Source: Sinomicrobium soli (GTDB taxonomy: Bacteria; Bacteroidota; Bacteroidia; Flavobacteriales; Flavobacteriaceae). Taken from it: 64,000 nucleotides of DNA. Numbering within the stretch: the stretch's first letter is position 1; the number at the start of each line of letters is the position of its first letter. Below the pieces are notes generated by a model. It made no database searches, was not told where the DNA came from, and saw nothing but the letters and a program-made list of their open reading frames with translations. Shown here piece by piece: positions 35,194 through 45,561 of the stretch. Location of the stretch: the NCBI RefSeq assembly GCF_003285545.1, contig NZ_QLNV01000018.1:1-64000 (forward strand). The letters run 5' to 3'. The position numbers were made by a program, and so were the translations under genes.

Positions 35194-36036
35194 TTACTGT
35201 TTTTTTATAAGTCCCAGTGACACAAGAAACTGTTCTGTTCGGGCTATGGTCTTGTTGTAGTATTTCCTGTATTTGTAATTGAAAAAACCGTGTGGCTGTC
35301 CTTCATAGAGATACAGATCGCAACGGCTTCCTACTTTTTCCATGACCTTTTTATAGTACTGTGCTGTCTCTACCGGTATCAGGTGATCCTTGGTCCCCAG
35401 AAATATGATAGTGGGAGGAGCTCCCTTATGGAGATTGTGGAGCGGAGAAAAATCGTGATATTGATCACCTATGCGCTCAAAGCCATATCCCCCCGGTCCG
35501 TTATCTATTACTGGATTAAAAAGAACCAGGGCATTGGCTTTTGGACTGATGTTCAAGTCGTCTCCCGGATCGTTGTATTTGTCGATAGTAGCCGTTGCCG
35601 CAGCCAGGTGCCCCCCGGCAGACCCACCTGAAGCTATAATTTTGTCCGGATCAATGTGAAATTTTTCTGCATTGGAACGTAAAAAGCGGATAGCAGACTT
35701 GGCATCTTTCAAAGATTCAAAAGGAGATGTCTTGTAGCGTGATCTGGTCCGGTAATCTGCCAATACACCAATGACGCCCCTTTTTGAAAAGTATTTTGCG
35801 TGGTGTTTAAATGCTACTCTGCTACCCGTAACCCATCCCCCGCCGAAAAAGAAAACCATAACCGGATACTTTTTTCCCTTAATCAGTGGTTCCGGATAAT
35901 AAATATCCATTGTTAAGGTGGTCGTATCCGTTTTTTTATAAATTATATTTTCCTGAGCAGTACTTTTTTGATAAAAAAGGACCAGGAAAAGAATGGAGAT
36001 ATTCAGGCAGATTATTCTTGTTTTTTTTGTAGACAT
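35194..36036 (-). CDS. Exported alpha/beta-hydrolase (esterase)
   Basis: A 280-residue serine hydrolase with a signal peptide (about 28 residues, ending STAQ); starts at 36036 or, 18 bases earlier, 36054. The oxyanion motif FFGGGW, the nucleophile elbow GGSAGGH, the aspartate segment GTKDHLIPV and histidine in EGQPHGFFN form the complete catalytic machinery of the BD-FAE/arylacetamide-type esterases. It may remove acetyl or feruloyl groups from glycans. It is transcribed opposite to its neighbours, facing the sulfatase operon across a short intergenic space. Confidence 0.88.
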   Translation of the reverse strand: MSTKKTRIICLNISILFLVLFYQKSTAQENIIYKKTDTTTLTMDIYYPEPLIKGKKYPVMVFFFGGGWVTGSRVAFKHHAKYFSKRGVIGVLADYRTRSRYKTSPFESLKDAKSAIRFLRSNAEKFHIDPDKIIASGGSAGGHLAAATATIDKYNDPGDDLNISPKANALVLFNPVIDNGPGGYGFERIGDQYHDFSPLHNLHKGAPPTIIFLGTKDHLIPVETAQYYKKVMEKVGSRCDLYLYEGQPHGFFNYKYRKYYNKTIARTEQFLVSLGLIKKQ

Positions 36037-36130
36037 ACAGATAAATTTATACATTTTCACAAATATATTTCCATTCCTTATTTTATCTGTCCTGCACTGT
36101 ACCGGGCCGGGAAATTATAGAATTCATATC

Positions 36131-36154
36131 GGGCAGTACAGTACAGTACAGCCC
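36131..36154. repeat. Triple GTACA direct repeat inside a GGGC/GCCC pair
   Basis: Between the esterase and the first sulfatase, GGGCA is followed by GTACA three times and then GCCC. The sequence folds imperfectly through GGGC/GCCC and GTAC/GTAC. It could be a regulator site or a slippage repeat in the promoter region of the sulfatase operon. Confidence 0.4.
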
Positions 36155-36180
36155 TTAGTATAAACATTATTAAATTGCCC

Positions 36181-37827
36181 ATGAAAAATTTATCAGTAAT
36201 GAAGTTAAATTCCGTTCTATGTCTGTCATGCCTTATGGTGTGTATGTGTTTTTCTGTCCTGAACGGACAGGAGAAGCATAAAAGGCCGAATATTATCCTG
36301 ATGGTCAGTGACGACCATGCTTATCAGGCGGTCAGTGCCTACGGACATGGTTTGAATGAGACCCCGAATATCGACAGGCTTGCCGATGAAGGTGCCATTT
36401 TTACCAGGGCAACAGTAACCAATTCCATCTGTGCCCCCAGCAGGGCGGTTATCCTTACCGGGAAACACAGTTTTATCAACGGTAAAGTAGATAACGTACA
36501 GCCCTTTGACTGGGATCAGGACAATTTCCCCAAGGCATTGCAAAAGGCGGGCTATGCTACTGCAATGATCGGCAAGATCCACCTTCACGGACTTCCCCAG
36601 GGCTTTGATTTTTCGATGGTCTTACCCGGCCAGGGCCATTATTACAATCCCGATTTTATCGTTAACGGCGAAAAAAAGCGTTTTGAAGGTTATGTGACCG
36701 ATATTACTACCGAATACGCCCTGGAATGGCTGAAGGAAAAACGGGATAAGGAAAAACCCTTCCTCCTGATCTACAATCAGAAAGCACCTCACCGTAACTG
36801 GAAACCGGCCCCCGAATACCTTCACCTGTACGATGAGGTAAACTTTACGCCCCCCGATAACTTCTTTGATCCGGAAACCGGGTATAAAGGGCGCGGTACT
36901 GCTGCCCGGACGCAGGAGATGGAAGTTGCCCGTCACGCCCAATGGGGGCACGATTTCAAGTTCCTGACCAGTCCGGAGGGTAAAAAGACCGGTTTTGACC
37001 GGGAGTTAAAGCGGTTCAATACACAGCAGCGATCGCAATGGGAAGCGGCATACGGGCCTAAAAACAAGGCTTTCATAGAAAAGTATTTTACGGATAAGGA
37101 GCGTTTCGGTGATGACAAAGCCCGGGATAGGGAAATAGCACTGTGGAAATACAATCGTTATATCAAGGATTACCTGCGGACGATAAAATCTGTAGACGAC
37201 GGAGTAGGGGAGCTGCTCGATTACCTCGAAGAAAATGACCTCGCCGATAATACTATTGTCATATATACTTCCGATCAGGGATTCTATCTTGGCGAACACG
37301 GCTGGTTCGACAAGCGTTTTATGTATGAACAATCACTGCGTACCCCGTTGTTGATGAGGTATCCGAAGGAGATTGCCCCGGGAACGGTAATTGACGAACT
37401 GGTACAAAACCTGGATTTTGCACCTACATTGCTGGATTATGCCGATGTGGAAGCACCCGGAGACATGCAGGGTGAATCTTTCCGGAAACTGGCCGGCGGT
37501 AAAACCGGTGAGTGGCGTGATGCTATTTATTACACCTATTACGAATACCCGTCGGTACACATGGTAAAACGTCATTACGGGGTAGCTACCAAACGGTATA
37601 AACTCATGCATTTTTATTACGATATCGATGAATGGGAAATGTATGACCTGGAAGAGGACCCGGAAGAGATGCACAATATTTATAACGATCCCCGATATGC
37701 CACAGTAAGGGAAGAACTCCATGAGAAGTTAAAAGAACTCCGCCGGCAATACGGAGATTCCGACAAACTGCAGAACCGTTACTTAAAGACATACCTGCAA
37801 CATCAGTCCCGGCAAAAGAAAAAATAA
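36181..37827 (+). CDS. Exported sulfatase (S1 family), Cys-type
   Basis: A 548-residue sulfatase from the ATG at 36181 (a TTG two codons before is less likely). A signal peptide ends near VLNGQE. The metal site VSDDHAYQ and the modification motif CAPSR with Cys84 (to be oxidised to formylglycine) are present; the C-terminus has the typical MYDLEEDPEEMHN. It removes sulfate esters from sugars in the periplasm or outside. It heads a five-gene operon of four sulfatases and an FAD protein. A maturase (FGE or anSME) is not encoded in the window except for a broken fragment at 21572. Confidence 0.95.
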   Translation: MKNLSVMKLNSVLCLSCLMVCMCFSVLNGQEKHKRPNIILMVSDDHAYQAVSAYGHGLNETPNIDRLADEGAIFTRATVTNSICAPSRAVILTGKHSFINGKVDNVQPFDWDQDNFPKALQKAGYATAMIGKIHLHGLPQGFDFSMVLPGQGHYYNPDFIVNGEKKRFEGYVTDITTEYALEWLKEKRDKEKPFLLIYNQKAPHRNWKPAPEYLHLYDEVNFTPPDNFFDPETGYKGRGTAARTQEMEVARHAQWGHDFKFLTSPEGKKTGFDRELKRFNTQQRSQWEAAYGPKNKAFIEKYFTDKERFGDDKARDREIALWKYNRYIKDYLRTIKSVDDGVGELLDYLEENDLADNTIVIYTSDQGFYLGEHGWFDKRFMYEQSLRTPLLMRYPKEIAPGTVIDELVQNLDFAPTLLDYADVEAPGDMQGESFRKLAGGKTGEWRDAIYYTYYEYPSVHMVKRHYGVATKRYKLMHFYYDIDEWEMYDLEEDPEEMHNIYNDPRYATVREELHEKLKELRRQYGDSDKLQNRYLKTYLQHQSRQKKK

Positions 37828-37894
37828 AAACCGCAGGCATAATATATGTCCCTGCCTGTTGACCGGTGCTCGCGGAATGCTTAAAAAAGGTATT

Positions 37895-39394
37895 ATGACA
37901 ATTAAAACTTTAAAAAACAAATCGCTTTTCTGTTTCTTGATATGGAGTCTTTACAGCTGTTATATCACAGGGCAGGAAGCGCTTCCCCATACTCCCAATA
38001 TCATCATTTTTATAGCCGATGATGTGAGCGCTGACGATCTCGGGGCCTATGGCAATCAGGTGGTAAAAACCCCGAACATCGATGCATTGGCCGGGGGAGG
38101 AATCAGGTTTAATGATGCCATTTTAACGACCAGTTCCTGTAGTCCCAGCCGTATAAGCATCTTGACGAGCAGATACCCTCATAATACAGGTGCGGCAGAA
38201 CTGCATACACAGCCCGTGGTTGATTTCGAATCTGTGGCTTCCAGGCTTAAAACAAAAGGCTATTACACCGGGCAGGCCGGAAAGTGGCACATGGGAAAAC
38301 TATTGAGGCGAGGTTTTGATAAGATATATGCCAATGGCAGAGAAAATGGAGACGGAGGGGAGGCCAAATGGATTCCATCACTTAAAGAAAGAGAGAGGGA
38401 TAAACCTTTCTTCTTTTGGTTCGCCTCTATAGACGCCCACAGAGACTGGGGTGAAAATGAATTTACCGGCACTCATGATCCCGAAGATATAGAAGTGCCG
38501 CTTACCCTGGTAGACGATGATACCACAAGAGCCGATCTTGCGAGGTATTACGATGAGATCCGTCGGTTTGATTTTTATATAGGAGAAGTGGTAAAGGAGT
38601 TAAAGCGCCAGGAAGTTTATGAAAATACGGTGATCATAATTATGTCTGATAACGGCCGCCCTTTTCCGCGAGACAAGACCAGGATGTACGATTCGGGGAT
38701 AAAAACCCCCTTGATCATCCATTGGCCGGAGTATATAAACAGAGGAATAGTGAGCAACAGCCTGGTGAGCAGTATCGATATCGCTCCTACCATCCTGGAT
38801 ATTTGCGGAGTTAAGTCGCCCGAATCTTTCCAGGGAAGGAGTTTTAAGGAATTGTTGAAACATCCAGACAGAGACTTCAGGACTTATGCCTTTGCCGAAC
38901 ATAACTGGCACGATTATGAAGCTCACGAACGAATGGTCAGGACAAAAGATCATCTGTACATTCGTAATTTCCGTCCGAAACTTCCCAATCAGGGACCTCT
39001 GGATATTGTAAAAAGTCCTTCTTTCCACGCTTTGGCAGGGGCCAAAGAAGCCGGGCGTCTGACTTCGGCCCAATCAGATATTTTTCTGTTTCCAAGACCC
39101 GATGAAGAATTATTCCTGCTAAAGGATGATCCTCTTCAAACAGACAATCTCCTCGACCATAAACCCTATAAGGAGAAGAAATCCGATGTTCATAATAAAC
39201 TGGTGCTTAGTCAACTCAGACGTGTGTTGACGGAATGGATGGAAGAGACCGGCGATAACGTGTCGGAACAGCTCACCAAAGACTGGTATACCCGGGACAC
39301 AGGCGAAAAGATATATGAGAATGCAGGGAAACGCGGGGAGATGCCGGGATCAGGAGAAAATGCCGATCACCAGAACAAGAAGGGAGCGTTTTAG
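37895..39394 (+). CDS. Exported sulfatase (S1 family), Cys-type
   Basis: A 499-residue sulfatase from the ATG at 37895, chosen because it directly precedes the signal peptide (TIKTLKNKSLFCFLIW); another ATG at 37877 and a TTG at 37859 extend it. The motif CSPSR has Cys82. The metal-binding FIADDVSADDLG and KWHMGKL blocks are intact. The closest family pattern is the S1_8-like group, not certain. It comes 67 bases after the first sulfatase. Confidence 0.93.
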   Translation: MTIKTLKNKSLFCFLIWSLYSCYITGQEALPHTPNIIIFIADDVSADDLGAYGNQVVKTPNIDALAGGGIRFNDAILTTSSCSPSRISILTSRYPHNTGAAELHTQPVVDFESVASRLKTKGYYTGQAGKWHMGKLLRRGFDKIYANGRENGDGGEAKWIPSLKERERDKPFFFWFASIDAHRDWGENEFTGTHDPEDIEVPLTLVDDDTTRADLARYYDEIRRFDFYIGEVVKELKRQEVYENTVIIIMSDNGRPFPRDKTRMYDSGIKTPLIIHWPEYINRGIVSNSLVSSIDIAPTILDICGVKSPESFQGRSFKELLKHPDRDFRTYAFAEHNWHDYEAHERMVRTKDHLYIRNFRPKLPNQGPLDIVKSPSFHALAGAKEAGRLTSAQSDIFLFPRPDEELFLLKDDPLQTDNLLDHKPYKEKKSDVHNKLVLSQLRRVLTEWMEETGDNVSEQLTKDWYTRDTGEKIYENAGKRGEMPGSGENADHQNKKGAF

Positions 39395-39503
39395 CTAAGC
39401 ATGCTTCACAGGTGAGCAACTGATGTAAGCAGGGCTCCTTAAAAGGAATTATTAACCAAAAAATCAATCCCGTTCACCACAGCTTTGATGAATATTTATA
39501 TAT

Positions 39504-40973
39504 ATGAAAACCAACCTGTTAAAATGCATTCTTCTGGGAATTACACTGGTGTCATATGCCCAGGAAAAGAAGGAGTCCGGGAAAAACTATAATGTACTGC
39601 TCATCATGGCAGACGACCTGAGCATAGATCTGAATACTTTCGGAAATAACCAGGTAAAATCCCCGAATATAGACGCTCTGGCCCAAGACGGGCTGCTATT
39701 GCAAAATGCCTACTGTACGGTACCTTTGTGCGGCCCGAGCCGGGTGGCCATTCTTACGGGATTGAGCCCGGACGTGACCAAAACCCCGGGCAATAAGGAA
39801 TATTTCCGCGATGAAGTTCCCGACGCGGTAACCATGCCACAGCTGTTCAAACAGCACGGATACTTTTCCGGACGGGTAGGTAAAATTTTTCATATGGGGG
39901 TGCCGGGAGATATCGGGACCAGCGGCCTGGACGACCCCCGTTCCTGGAATACGGTGGTAAATCCGAAAGGGGTGGATGTTGCACTGGAAAACAAGGTGGT
40001 CAATTTCACTCCGGAGATGGGTTTGGGGTCGGCTGCCGCATATCTGGCAGTTCCTGATACTGCCGCACTTCATACCGACGAACTTGTTGCAGCCGAAACG
40101 ATACAACTCCTTAAAGAACACAAGGATAAGCCGTTTTTTATCGCTGCCGGTTTCTTTCGTCCGCATTGCCCTTATATTGCCCCTCTCAGGTTTTTTGACC
40201 TATACCCACCCGATGAAATAAACCTCCCGTATAATCCTCCCGGCGACAGGGATGATATTCCAGGGCTCGCCCGCCGGGTATATAAAGAAGATATGGGAAT
40301 GACCCGACAACAGCAGCGTGAAATTATCCGGGCCTATTACGCCAGTATCTCTTTTATGGACGAACAGGTCGGTAAGGTAATGCGTGCACTGGAAGAATTG
40401 GGATTAAAAGAGAACACCATAGTGATCTTTATGAGCGATCATGGTTACAGTCTCGGGCAACACGGCATGTGGCAGAAGCGTAACCTTTTTGAAGAAGCCA
40501 CTAATGCCCCCGTGATCATTTCCGTACCCGGAATGGAGGGCGCATCCAAGCGGACGACAAGGATAATAGAGTTTACGGATATCTATCCTACGATTGCCGA
40601 TGTAGCCGGATTAAAAGCTCCCTCCTATTTGCAGGGCAGGAGTTTTAAGGTGTTACTGGACGATCCCGAAGCAGATTTTGGCGGAATGGCCGGTACGGCT
40701 GTTCAACGCCGGGTGGAAAAAGGGACCCCGGGAGCAGGGTGGCAGTTGAGAGGGCGGAGCCTCCGCACTCCCGGATGGCGCTATACGGAATGGGATAAGG
40801 GGAAAAAGGGCGTAGAACTATATGATAAGATCAGTGACCCGGGGGAATTTGACAATCTGGCCAAAAACGAAACCTATCGGGATACCATTCGCCGTTTAAG
40901 TAAAACGCTGCAACAGCGTGTTGAGGAGAATAGCATTTTAAAAGATAACAAGGGTATAAAGACTAACAAATGA
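39504..40973 (+). CDS. Exported sulfatase, iduronate-2-sulfatase-like
   Basis: A 489-residue sulfatase with signal peptide (ends VSYAQ). CGPSR gives Cys76, and the phrases MADDLSIDLNTFGN, SPNIDALA and KIFHMG, with GFFRPHCPYIAP, are typical of iduronate-2-sulfatase-type (S1_7) enzymes. It may act on 2-O-sulfated uronic acids or deoxy sugars. Its stop overlaps the next start by four bases (ATGA), giving translational coupling. Confidence 0.93.
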   Translation: MKTNLLKCILLGITLVSYAQEKKESGKNYNVLLIMADDLSIDLNTFGNNQVKSPNIDALAQDGLLLQNAYCTVPLCGPSRVAILTGLSPDVTKTPGNKEYFRDEVPDAVTMPQLFKQHGYFSGRVGKIFHMGVPGDIGTSGLDDPRSWNTVVNPKGVDVALENKVVNFTPEMGLGSAAAYLAVPDTAALHTDELVAAETIQLLKEHKDKPFFIAAGFFRPHCPYIAPLRFFDLYPPDEINLPYNPPGDRDDIPGLARRVYKEDMGMTRQQQREIIRAYYASISFMDEQVGKVMRALEELGLKENTIVIFMSDHGYSLGQHGMWQKRNLFEEATNAPVIISVPGMEGASKRTTRIIEFTDIYPTIADVAGLKAPSYLQGRSFKVLLDDPEADFGGMAGTAVQRRVEKGTPGAGWQLRGRSLRTPGWRYTEWDKGKKGVELYDKISDPGEFDNLAKNETYRDTIRRLSKTLQQRVEENSILKDNKGIKTNK

Positions 40974-42487
40974 AACTATTAAAAAAGAGTCCGGGGTTCC
41001 GGTCAATGCTTTCTTCCCGGATAAAATACGGTATCGGGATTGTGGTACTTCCCCTGGTACTTTTCTGCGGGCACACTTCCGAAAAAGGCCCCGAAAGGCC
41101 CAATATACTGGTTATCCTTGCAGATGATATGGGATATGGAGACCTCCGTGCCTATAACGAGCATTCCAAAGTACCTACGCCCAATATAGACAGGCTGGCA
41201 TCCCAGGGAATCATGTTTACGGAAGCGTATTGCCCGGTTGCCGTGTGCTCCCCCTCACGTTATGCCCTTATGACAGGCACCTACCCGTGGAGAAGCTGGA
41301 ACAAATCCGGGGCGATGAAAAATTATGAGCGGTCCATGATAGCTCCCGGCCAGCTTACCTTACCACAGATGCTCAAAAAGGCAGGATATGAAACAGCAGG
41401 TTTCGGAAAATGGCATCTCGGAACTTTATTTCCAACGACCGATGGTAAAAAACCTGCGGGATACGGAGCATTTTATACCAGGGATAATGGAGCAAATATT
41501 GATGTCAGCCAGGAAGTAAGCGATGGACCTGCAGACCGGGGTTTCGACCACTGGCTGGGATTCAGTAGTCCCAGCGAATGCTGGATTCTCGACGGTAACA
41601 GGATTATGGGATCGGTTGTTCACAACAAATATACGATCGATGCCGCTTCCGGTACGGAAGATCTGGAAAAGATCCCGTTGGAAGATTACCTGCCTTTTAT
41701 TACCGGAAAAAGTATAGACTACCTGAGGCAGTATTCGAAAAAGCGAGACGGCAAACCCTTTTTTCTCTATTTCAGTCCCTATGTACCCCATATCCCGCTT
41801 GCCGTGCATCCGGATTTTATCGGTACAACCGGAGCCGGGGCTTATGCCGATTATGTACATGAGCTGGACCATTATGTAGGGCGGCTTTTGGACGAACTGG
41901 AAAGATCAGGGCTCAGGGAAAATACAATTGTACTGTTTGCCAGCGATAACGGCTCCCAGTTCGTGACCGGGAATCCCGGTGATAAGGTGCCCGGAGGTAC
42001 CGTAGTAGATAGCACTCAGCACAGGCCCAACTTCCCTTTGCGGGGAGGCAAGTGGACCGCCTATGAAGGAGGCGTACGGACCCCCCTTATCGCTGCCTGG
42101 CCGGGACATTTCCCCCCTGGAATAAAGAGCGACCAGTTATTCGGCCTTAATGATGTCATGGCTACACTGGCGCCTGTAGCGGGGTATGAACTTGAGAACG
42201 GAACAACGACGGACGGGTTTAATCTCCTGGAGGCCTTTCAAGGAAAAAGCGAACACAAAAGGACCTCCATAGTGGTACAATCCAGTAGCGATGCCTATGG
42301 GCTCAGGGAGGGGCAATGGAAGCTCATACAATTCCCGGAAAAAGGAGGGAGTACCCGTTACGAGCTTTATAACCTTCAGAATGACCCCTCCGAAAGTCAT
42401 AATCTTACAGCAGAATATCCCGGCAGGGTAAGGAAAATGAAAAACGAATTGCACAAAATATTAGAGGGAAATTCAACAACACACTAA
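40970..42487 (+). CDS. Exported sulfatase, arylsulfatase A-type
   Basis: A 505-residue sulfatase. CSPSR places Cys93, with the metal motif LADDMGYGD and KWHLGTL. The signal peptide is followed by HTSEKGPERP. The pattern LILADDMGYGDL and AYCPVAVCSPSR belongs to the arylsulfatase A/S1 group. The gene starts inside the previous stop, so both are made in fixed ratio. Four sulfatases in one operon suggest a glycan with several differently placed sulfate groups. Confidence 0.94.
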   Translation: MKLLKKSPGFRSMLSSRIKYGIGIVVLPLVLFCGHTSEKGPERPNILVILADDMGYGDLRAYNEHSKVPTPNIDRLASQGIMFTEAYCPVAVCSPSRYALMTGTYPWRSWNKSGAMKNYERSMIAPGQLTLPQMLKKAGYETAGFGKWHLGTLFPTTDGKKPAGYGAFYTRDNGANIDVSQEVSDGPADRGFDHWLGFSSPSECWILDGNRIMGSVVHNKYTIDAASGTEDLEKIPLEDYLPFITGKSIDYLRQYSKKRDGKPFFLYFSPYVPHIPLAVHPDFIGTTGAGAYADYVHELDHYVGRLLDELERSGLRENTIVLFASDNGSQFVTGNPGDKVPGGTVVDSTQHRPNFPLRGGKWTAYEGGVRTPLIAAWPGHFPPGIKSDQLFGLNDVMATLAPVAGYELENGTTTDGFNLLEAFQGKSEHKRTSIVVQSSSDAYGLREGQWKLIQFPEKGGSTRYELYNLQNDPSESHNLTAEYPGRVRKMKNELHKILEGNSTTH

Positions 42488-42514
42488 ATTTTTTATACTA
42501 CTAAAAACCAAAGC

Positions 42515-44242
42515 ATGAATACATATCATTTTAAACATGTCGCCCTGTTATTATTTACCATTATTACCACGACAAGCTGTAAATCCCAACAGCAGGCACT
42601 TAACCGGGTAACGGCAGAAGTCATCGTCTACGGGGGTACCTCGGCAGGAGTCGCTGCTGCCATTCAATGCAGCAGAATGGGAAAATCAGTTGTTCTTATC
42701 GAACCGACCAACAGGATAGGCGGGCTCACCACCGGCGGATTGGGGCAGACGGATATAGGTAATAAACAGGCTATAGGCGGAATTTCAAGGGAATTTTACG
42801 AAAACGTAAGAAAATATTACGACAATCCGGAACACTGGAAATGGCAGAAAAAATCGGAGTATTCCGACGGCGGGCAGACCAGGACGGGAAAAGAAGAGAA
42901 CAGCATGTGGACTTTCGAGCCTTCGGCAGCGCTTGCCATTTACAGGGAAATGTTAGCGAAGGAGAACATCGGGTTGGTGTATAACGAAAAACTGAACAGG
43001 GAGACCGGGGTAGAGAAAGTTGACGGGAAAATACGCTCCGTAACCATGGAAAGCGGAAAAGTATTTACGGGCACTGTCTTTATCGATGCGACCTATGAGG
43101 GCGACCTGATGGCCGCTGCGGGGATAAGCTATACCATAGGGCGTGAGAGCAATGCTATGTACGGAGAGTCGCTGAACGGGGTGCAGCTGGACAAAATCAA
43201 CAAGTCCCTTACCGGCCTGATTTCCCATAATGCCTCCAAACACAACCTGATCCCGGGGGTAGACCCCTATGTGATCAAGGGAGACCCTGCCAGTGGTTTA
43301 TTGCCCAATATTAATCAAAAGCCGGGACTCAACGGTGAGGGAGATGATAAAATACAGGCCTACTGCTTTAGGATGTGCCTTACCGATCATCCGGAAAACC
43401 GTATTCCTTTTCAGAAACCCCCCGGTTACGACGAGAAAGATTACGAATTGTTGTTCAGGAATTTCGAAGCCCGGAAGGGGGCCTTGAAAGATATGTACAG
43501 CTATGGGAACGGAATCATCCCCTGGATAAATTCACGGATGCCGAACCGGAAAACCGATACGAACAACAGGTTTGGTTTCTCTACCGACTATATCGGGATG
43601 AACTATCACTACCCGGAGGCCTCTTATGAAGAACGGAAAAAAATAGTGGAAGACCATAAACACTATACGATGGGATTGATGTGGACGCTTGCCAACCATC
43701 CCCGGATTCCGGAAGCAGTTCGCAAGGAAGTCTCCCGGTGGGGTACGGCAAAAGACGAGTTTGAAAGTGCCGACGGATGGCAGCAACAGCTTTATATCAG
43801 GGAAGCAAGGCGGATGGTCAGTGACTATGTGATGACCCAGCACCACTGTGAAGGATTAAAAGTTGCAGAAGATCCCGTCGGACTGGCAGCCTATGGCATG
43901 GATTCTCATCATGTACAACGGTATGTAGATGCCAACGGGTATGTGCAGAATGAAGGTAATGTCGAAGCTCATGGTTTCAAGCCCTACCCCATAAGCTATC
44001 GTTCCTTAGTGCCGGGAAAAGAAGAATGTGAAAACCTGCTGGTCCCTGTCTGTTTAAGTGCGTCACATATTGCGTTCGGATCGATCCGGATGGAACCCGT
44101 ATTCATGGTCCTGGGACAATCGGCTGCAACTGCGGCAGTACTGGCAGTTGATATGGACAAGGCAGTTCAGGATGTACCGTATGACGCGTTAAAAGAACAA
44201 TTGCTTAAGGACGGACAAAGGCTGGCCCCCGGAAAAAGATAG
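42515..44242 (+). CDS. Exported FAD-dependent oxidoreductase
   Basis: A 575-residue flavoprotein of the FAD_oxidored (PF12831-type) family. The dinucleotide motif [14 protein letters not shown] is at about residues 35-48, followed by [16 protein letters not shown]. The N-terminal hydrophobic segment ends in TTTSCKS, a possible lipobox, so the protein is probably anchored in the envelope. Members occur in polysaccharide loci, sometimes annotated xanthan lyase-like, and their substrate is unknown. It is the last gene of the sulfatase operon, 27 bases after the fourth sulfatase. Confidence 0.88.
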   Translation: MNTYHFKHVALLLFTIITTTSCKSQQQALNRVTAEVIVYGGTSAGVAAAIQCSRMGKSVVLIEPTNRIGGLTTGGLGQTDIGNKQAIGGISREFYENVRKYYDNPEHWKWQKKSEYSDGGQTRTGKEENSMWTFEPSAALAIYREMLAKENIGLVYNEKLNRETGVEKVDGKIRSVTMESGKVFTGTVFIDATYEGDLMAAAGISYTIGRESNAMYGESLNGVQLDKINKSLTGLISHNASKHNLIPGVDPYVIKGDPASGLLPNINQKPGLNGEGDDKIQAYCFRMCLTDHPENRIPFQKPPGYDEKDYELLFRNFEARKGALKDMYSYGNGIIPWINSRMPNRKTDTNNRFGFSTDYIGMNYHYPEASYEERKKIVEDHKHYTMGLMWTLANHPRIPEAVRKEVSRWGTAKDEFESADGWQQQLYIREARRMVSDYVMTQHHCEGLKVAEDPVGLAAYGMDSHHVQRYVDANGYVQNEGNVEAHGFKPYPISYRSLVPGKEECENLLVPVCLSASHIAFGSIRMEPVFMVLGQSAATAAVLAVDMDKAVQDVPYDALKEQLLKDGQRLAPGKR

Positions 44243-44356
44243 GTAGTTTCCCCGAATATTACAGGTAAAGTCACTTTCAACAGCCTGTATTTTGACCATA
44301 CAGAAAACTTGAAACGCCCGAAGATGTCCGGCATTCATTGCGAGATCCCGGCAATG

Positions 44357-45364
44357 CTATATCTTCTTTATGGAATTGCGTATTATGATCTGGGGTTTAA
44401 ACAGCATTTTCTGTGATTCCAGCGGATCCTTGCCGATCAGTGAAAACAGGAACCGCGTAGAGAGCCTGGCAATATCACTCACCGGTTGGGCCACACTGGT
44501 TATCGGTGCAGACAGAAATTCAAGAAAGGGATGATCGTCAAAACATATTAAAGACACATCCCCCGGTATGCTCAAACGGTCCTCTTTCAGCGCTTTCAGG
44601 CAGCCGAGGGCTATGGTATTGCTAAAAGCAAAGATAGCTGTAGGAATATCGGCATTCTGCAATGCCAGTTTTGTTTCCAGGTAACCGTTCTGAACACTGA
44701 AGCTGTCACCTTTCAGGTTCACCTGGTCTATGTTTGCCTCTTTAAGGGCAGCTGTAAAACCCAGTGCCCTCTGCTGGTTAGGGATAGATTGTAATTCGCC
44801 CTGAATCCCCAGGATATTCCTGTGCCCCGAGTTAATCAGCAATTTTGTGGCTTCAAAAGCCCCGAAATAATTGTCGGTCGAAACATATGGCAGGTCCAGT
44901 TCATCAATATACCGGTCCATACACACAATGGGCAATTCCTTGTTTTTCAATTCCAGGATATGGCTAAACTCCTGTCCGCAGGGCACCATGATCAATCCTT
45001 CTATATTTCTGGACAACAGGTTTCTCAAAATCTCTTTTTCACGTTCCAGGTTTTCACCGCTTTCGCTTAGAATAGTGGTATACCCCTCTTCCCTGAGGTC
45101 ATTATTGATCTTGCTGGCAAGGCTTGCAAAAAAAGGATTGTCCAGCGTAGGGATCAGCAATGCAATAGTACGGCTCTTTCCGGAGCGCAGATGAGCAGCT
45201 GCGTGATTGGGTTTGTAATTAAGTCTTTTGGCAGTTTCCAGTACCAGTTTCTGAGATTTCTTCCCGATGCGGTATTCCTCGGCCTTTCCGTTGATAACCC
45301 GCGACACCGTGGATATGGAAAGATTTGTTGCCTTGGCAATATCCGTGATACTTGTTCTTTTCAT
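44357..45364 (-). CDS. LacI-family transcriptional regulator
   Basis: A 335-residue regulator with the helix-turn-helix TSITDIAKATNLSISTVSRV (residues 4-23) and a periplasmic-binding-protein-like sugar domain (IALLIPTLDNPFFASL onward, ending CFDDHPFLEFLSAPIT). It is divergent from the nucleoside hydrolase gene. A perfect palindrome of the LacI/PurR operator type lies 178 bases from its start, so it very likely represses or controls the whole downstream run. Ribose or a riboside is a likely effector from the target genes. Confidence 0.94.
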   Translation of the reverse strand: MKRTSITDIAKATNLSISTVSRVINGKAEEYRIGKKSQKLVLETAKRLNYKPNHAAAHLRSGKSRTIALLIPTLDNPFFASLASKINNDLREEGYTTILSESGENLEREKEILRNLLSRNIEGLIMVPCGQEFSHILELKNKELPIVCMDRYIDELDLPYVSTDNYFGAFEATKLLINSGHRNILGIQGELQSIPNQQRALGFTAALKEANIDQVNLKGDSFSVQNGYLETKLALQNADIPTAIFAFSNTIALGCLKALKEDRLSIPGDVSLICFDDHPFLEFLSAPITSVAQPVSDIARLSTRFLFSLIGKDPLESQKMLFKPQIIIRNSIKKI

Positions 45365-45541
45365 AACGGAAATTTATTTACAACATCAAAGATACTAAAT
45401 CATGACCTATTTTTGCGCAAAATTTGTTCTATTTTTTTCTTTATAAAGGGATGGAAATGGGTTATTTACTATAATTGACATAAAACCAATAAATTATATT
45501 CCTGTTTGATTATTAACTTTTAGGTGTTATTATAGTAAAAT

Positions 45542-45561
45542 ATGAACAAACGTTTGTTCAT
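45542..45561. promoter_or_regulatory. LacI-type operator, perfect 20-bp palindrome
   Basis: ATGAACAAACGTTTGTTCAT is fully self-complementary with the central CG that LacI/PurR-family operators have (compare AAACGTTT in PurR sites). It lies between the divergent lacI and nucleoside hydrolase genes and is the best candidate binding site of the LacI regulator. Confidence 0.8.

Noticed and set aside
36131-36154. GTACA repeats as a riboswitch or phase-variation tract
   Set aside because: Three short units only; no aptamer-like fold and no coding frame is affected.
44243-44356. Possible imperfect hairpin (GAAGAT and ATCTTC) after the FAD gene
   Set aside because: The arms run into the lacI coding end, contain many mismatches and lack a T-run.
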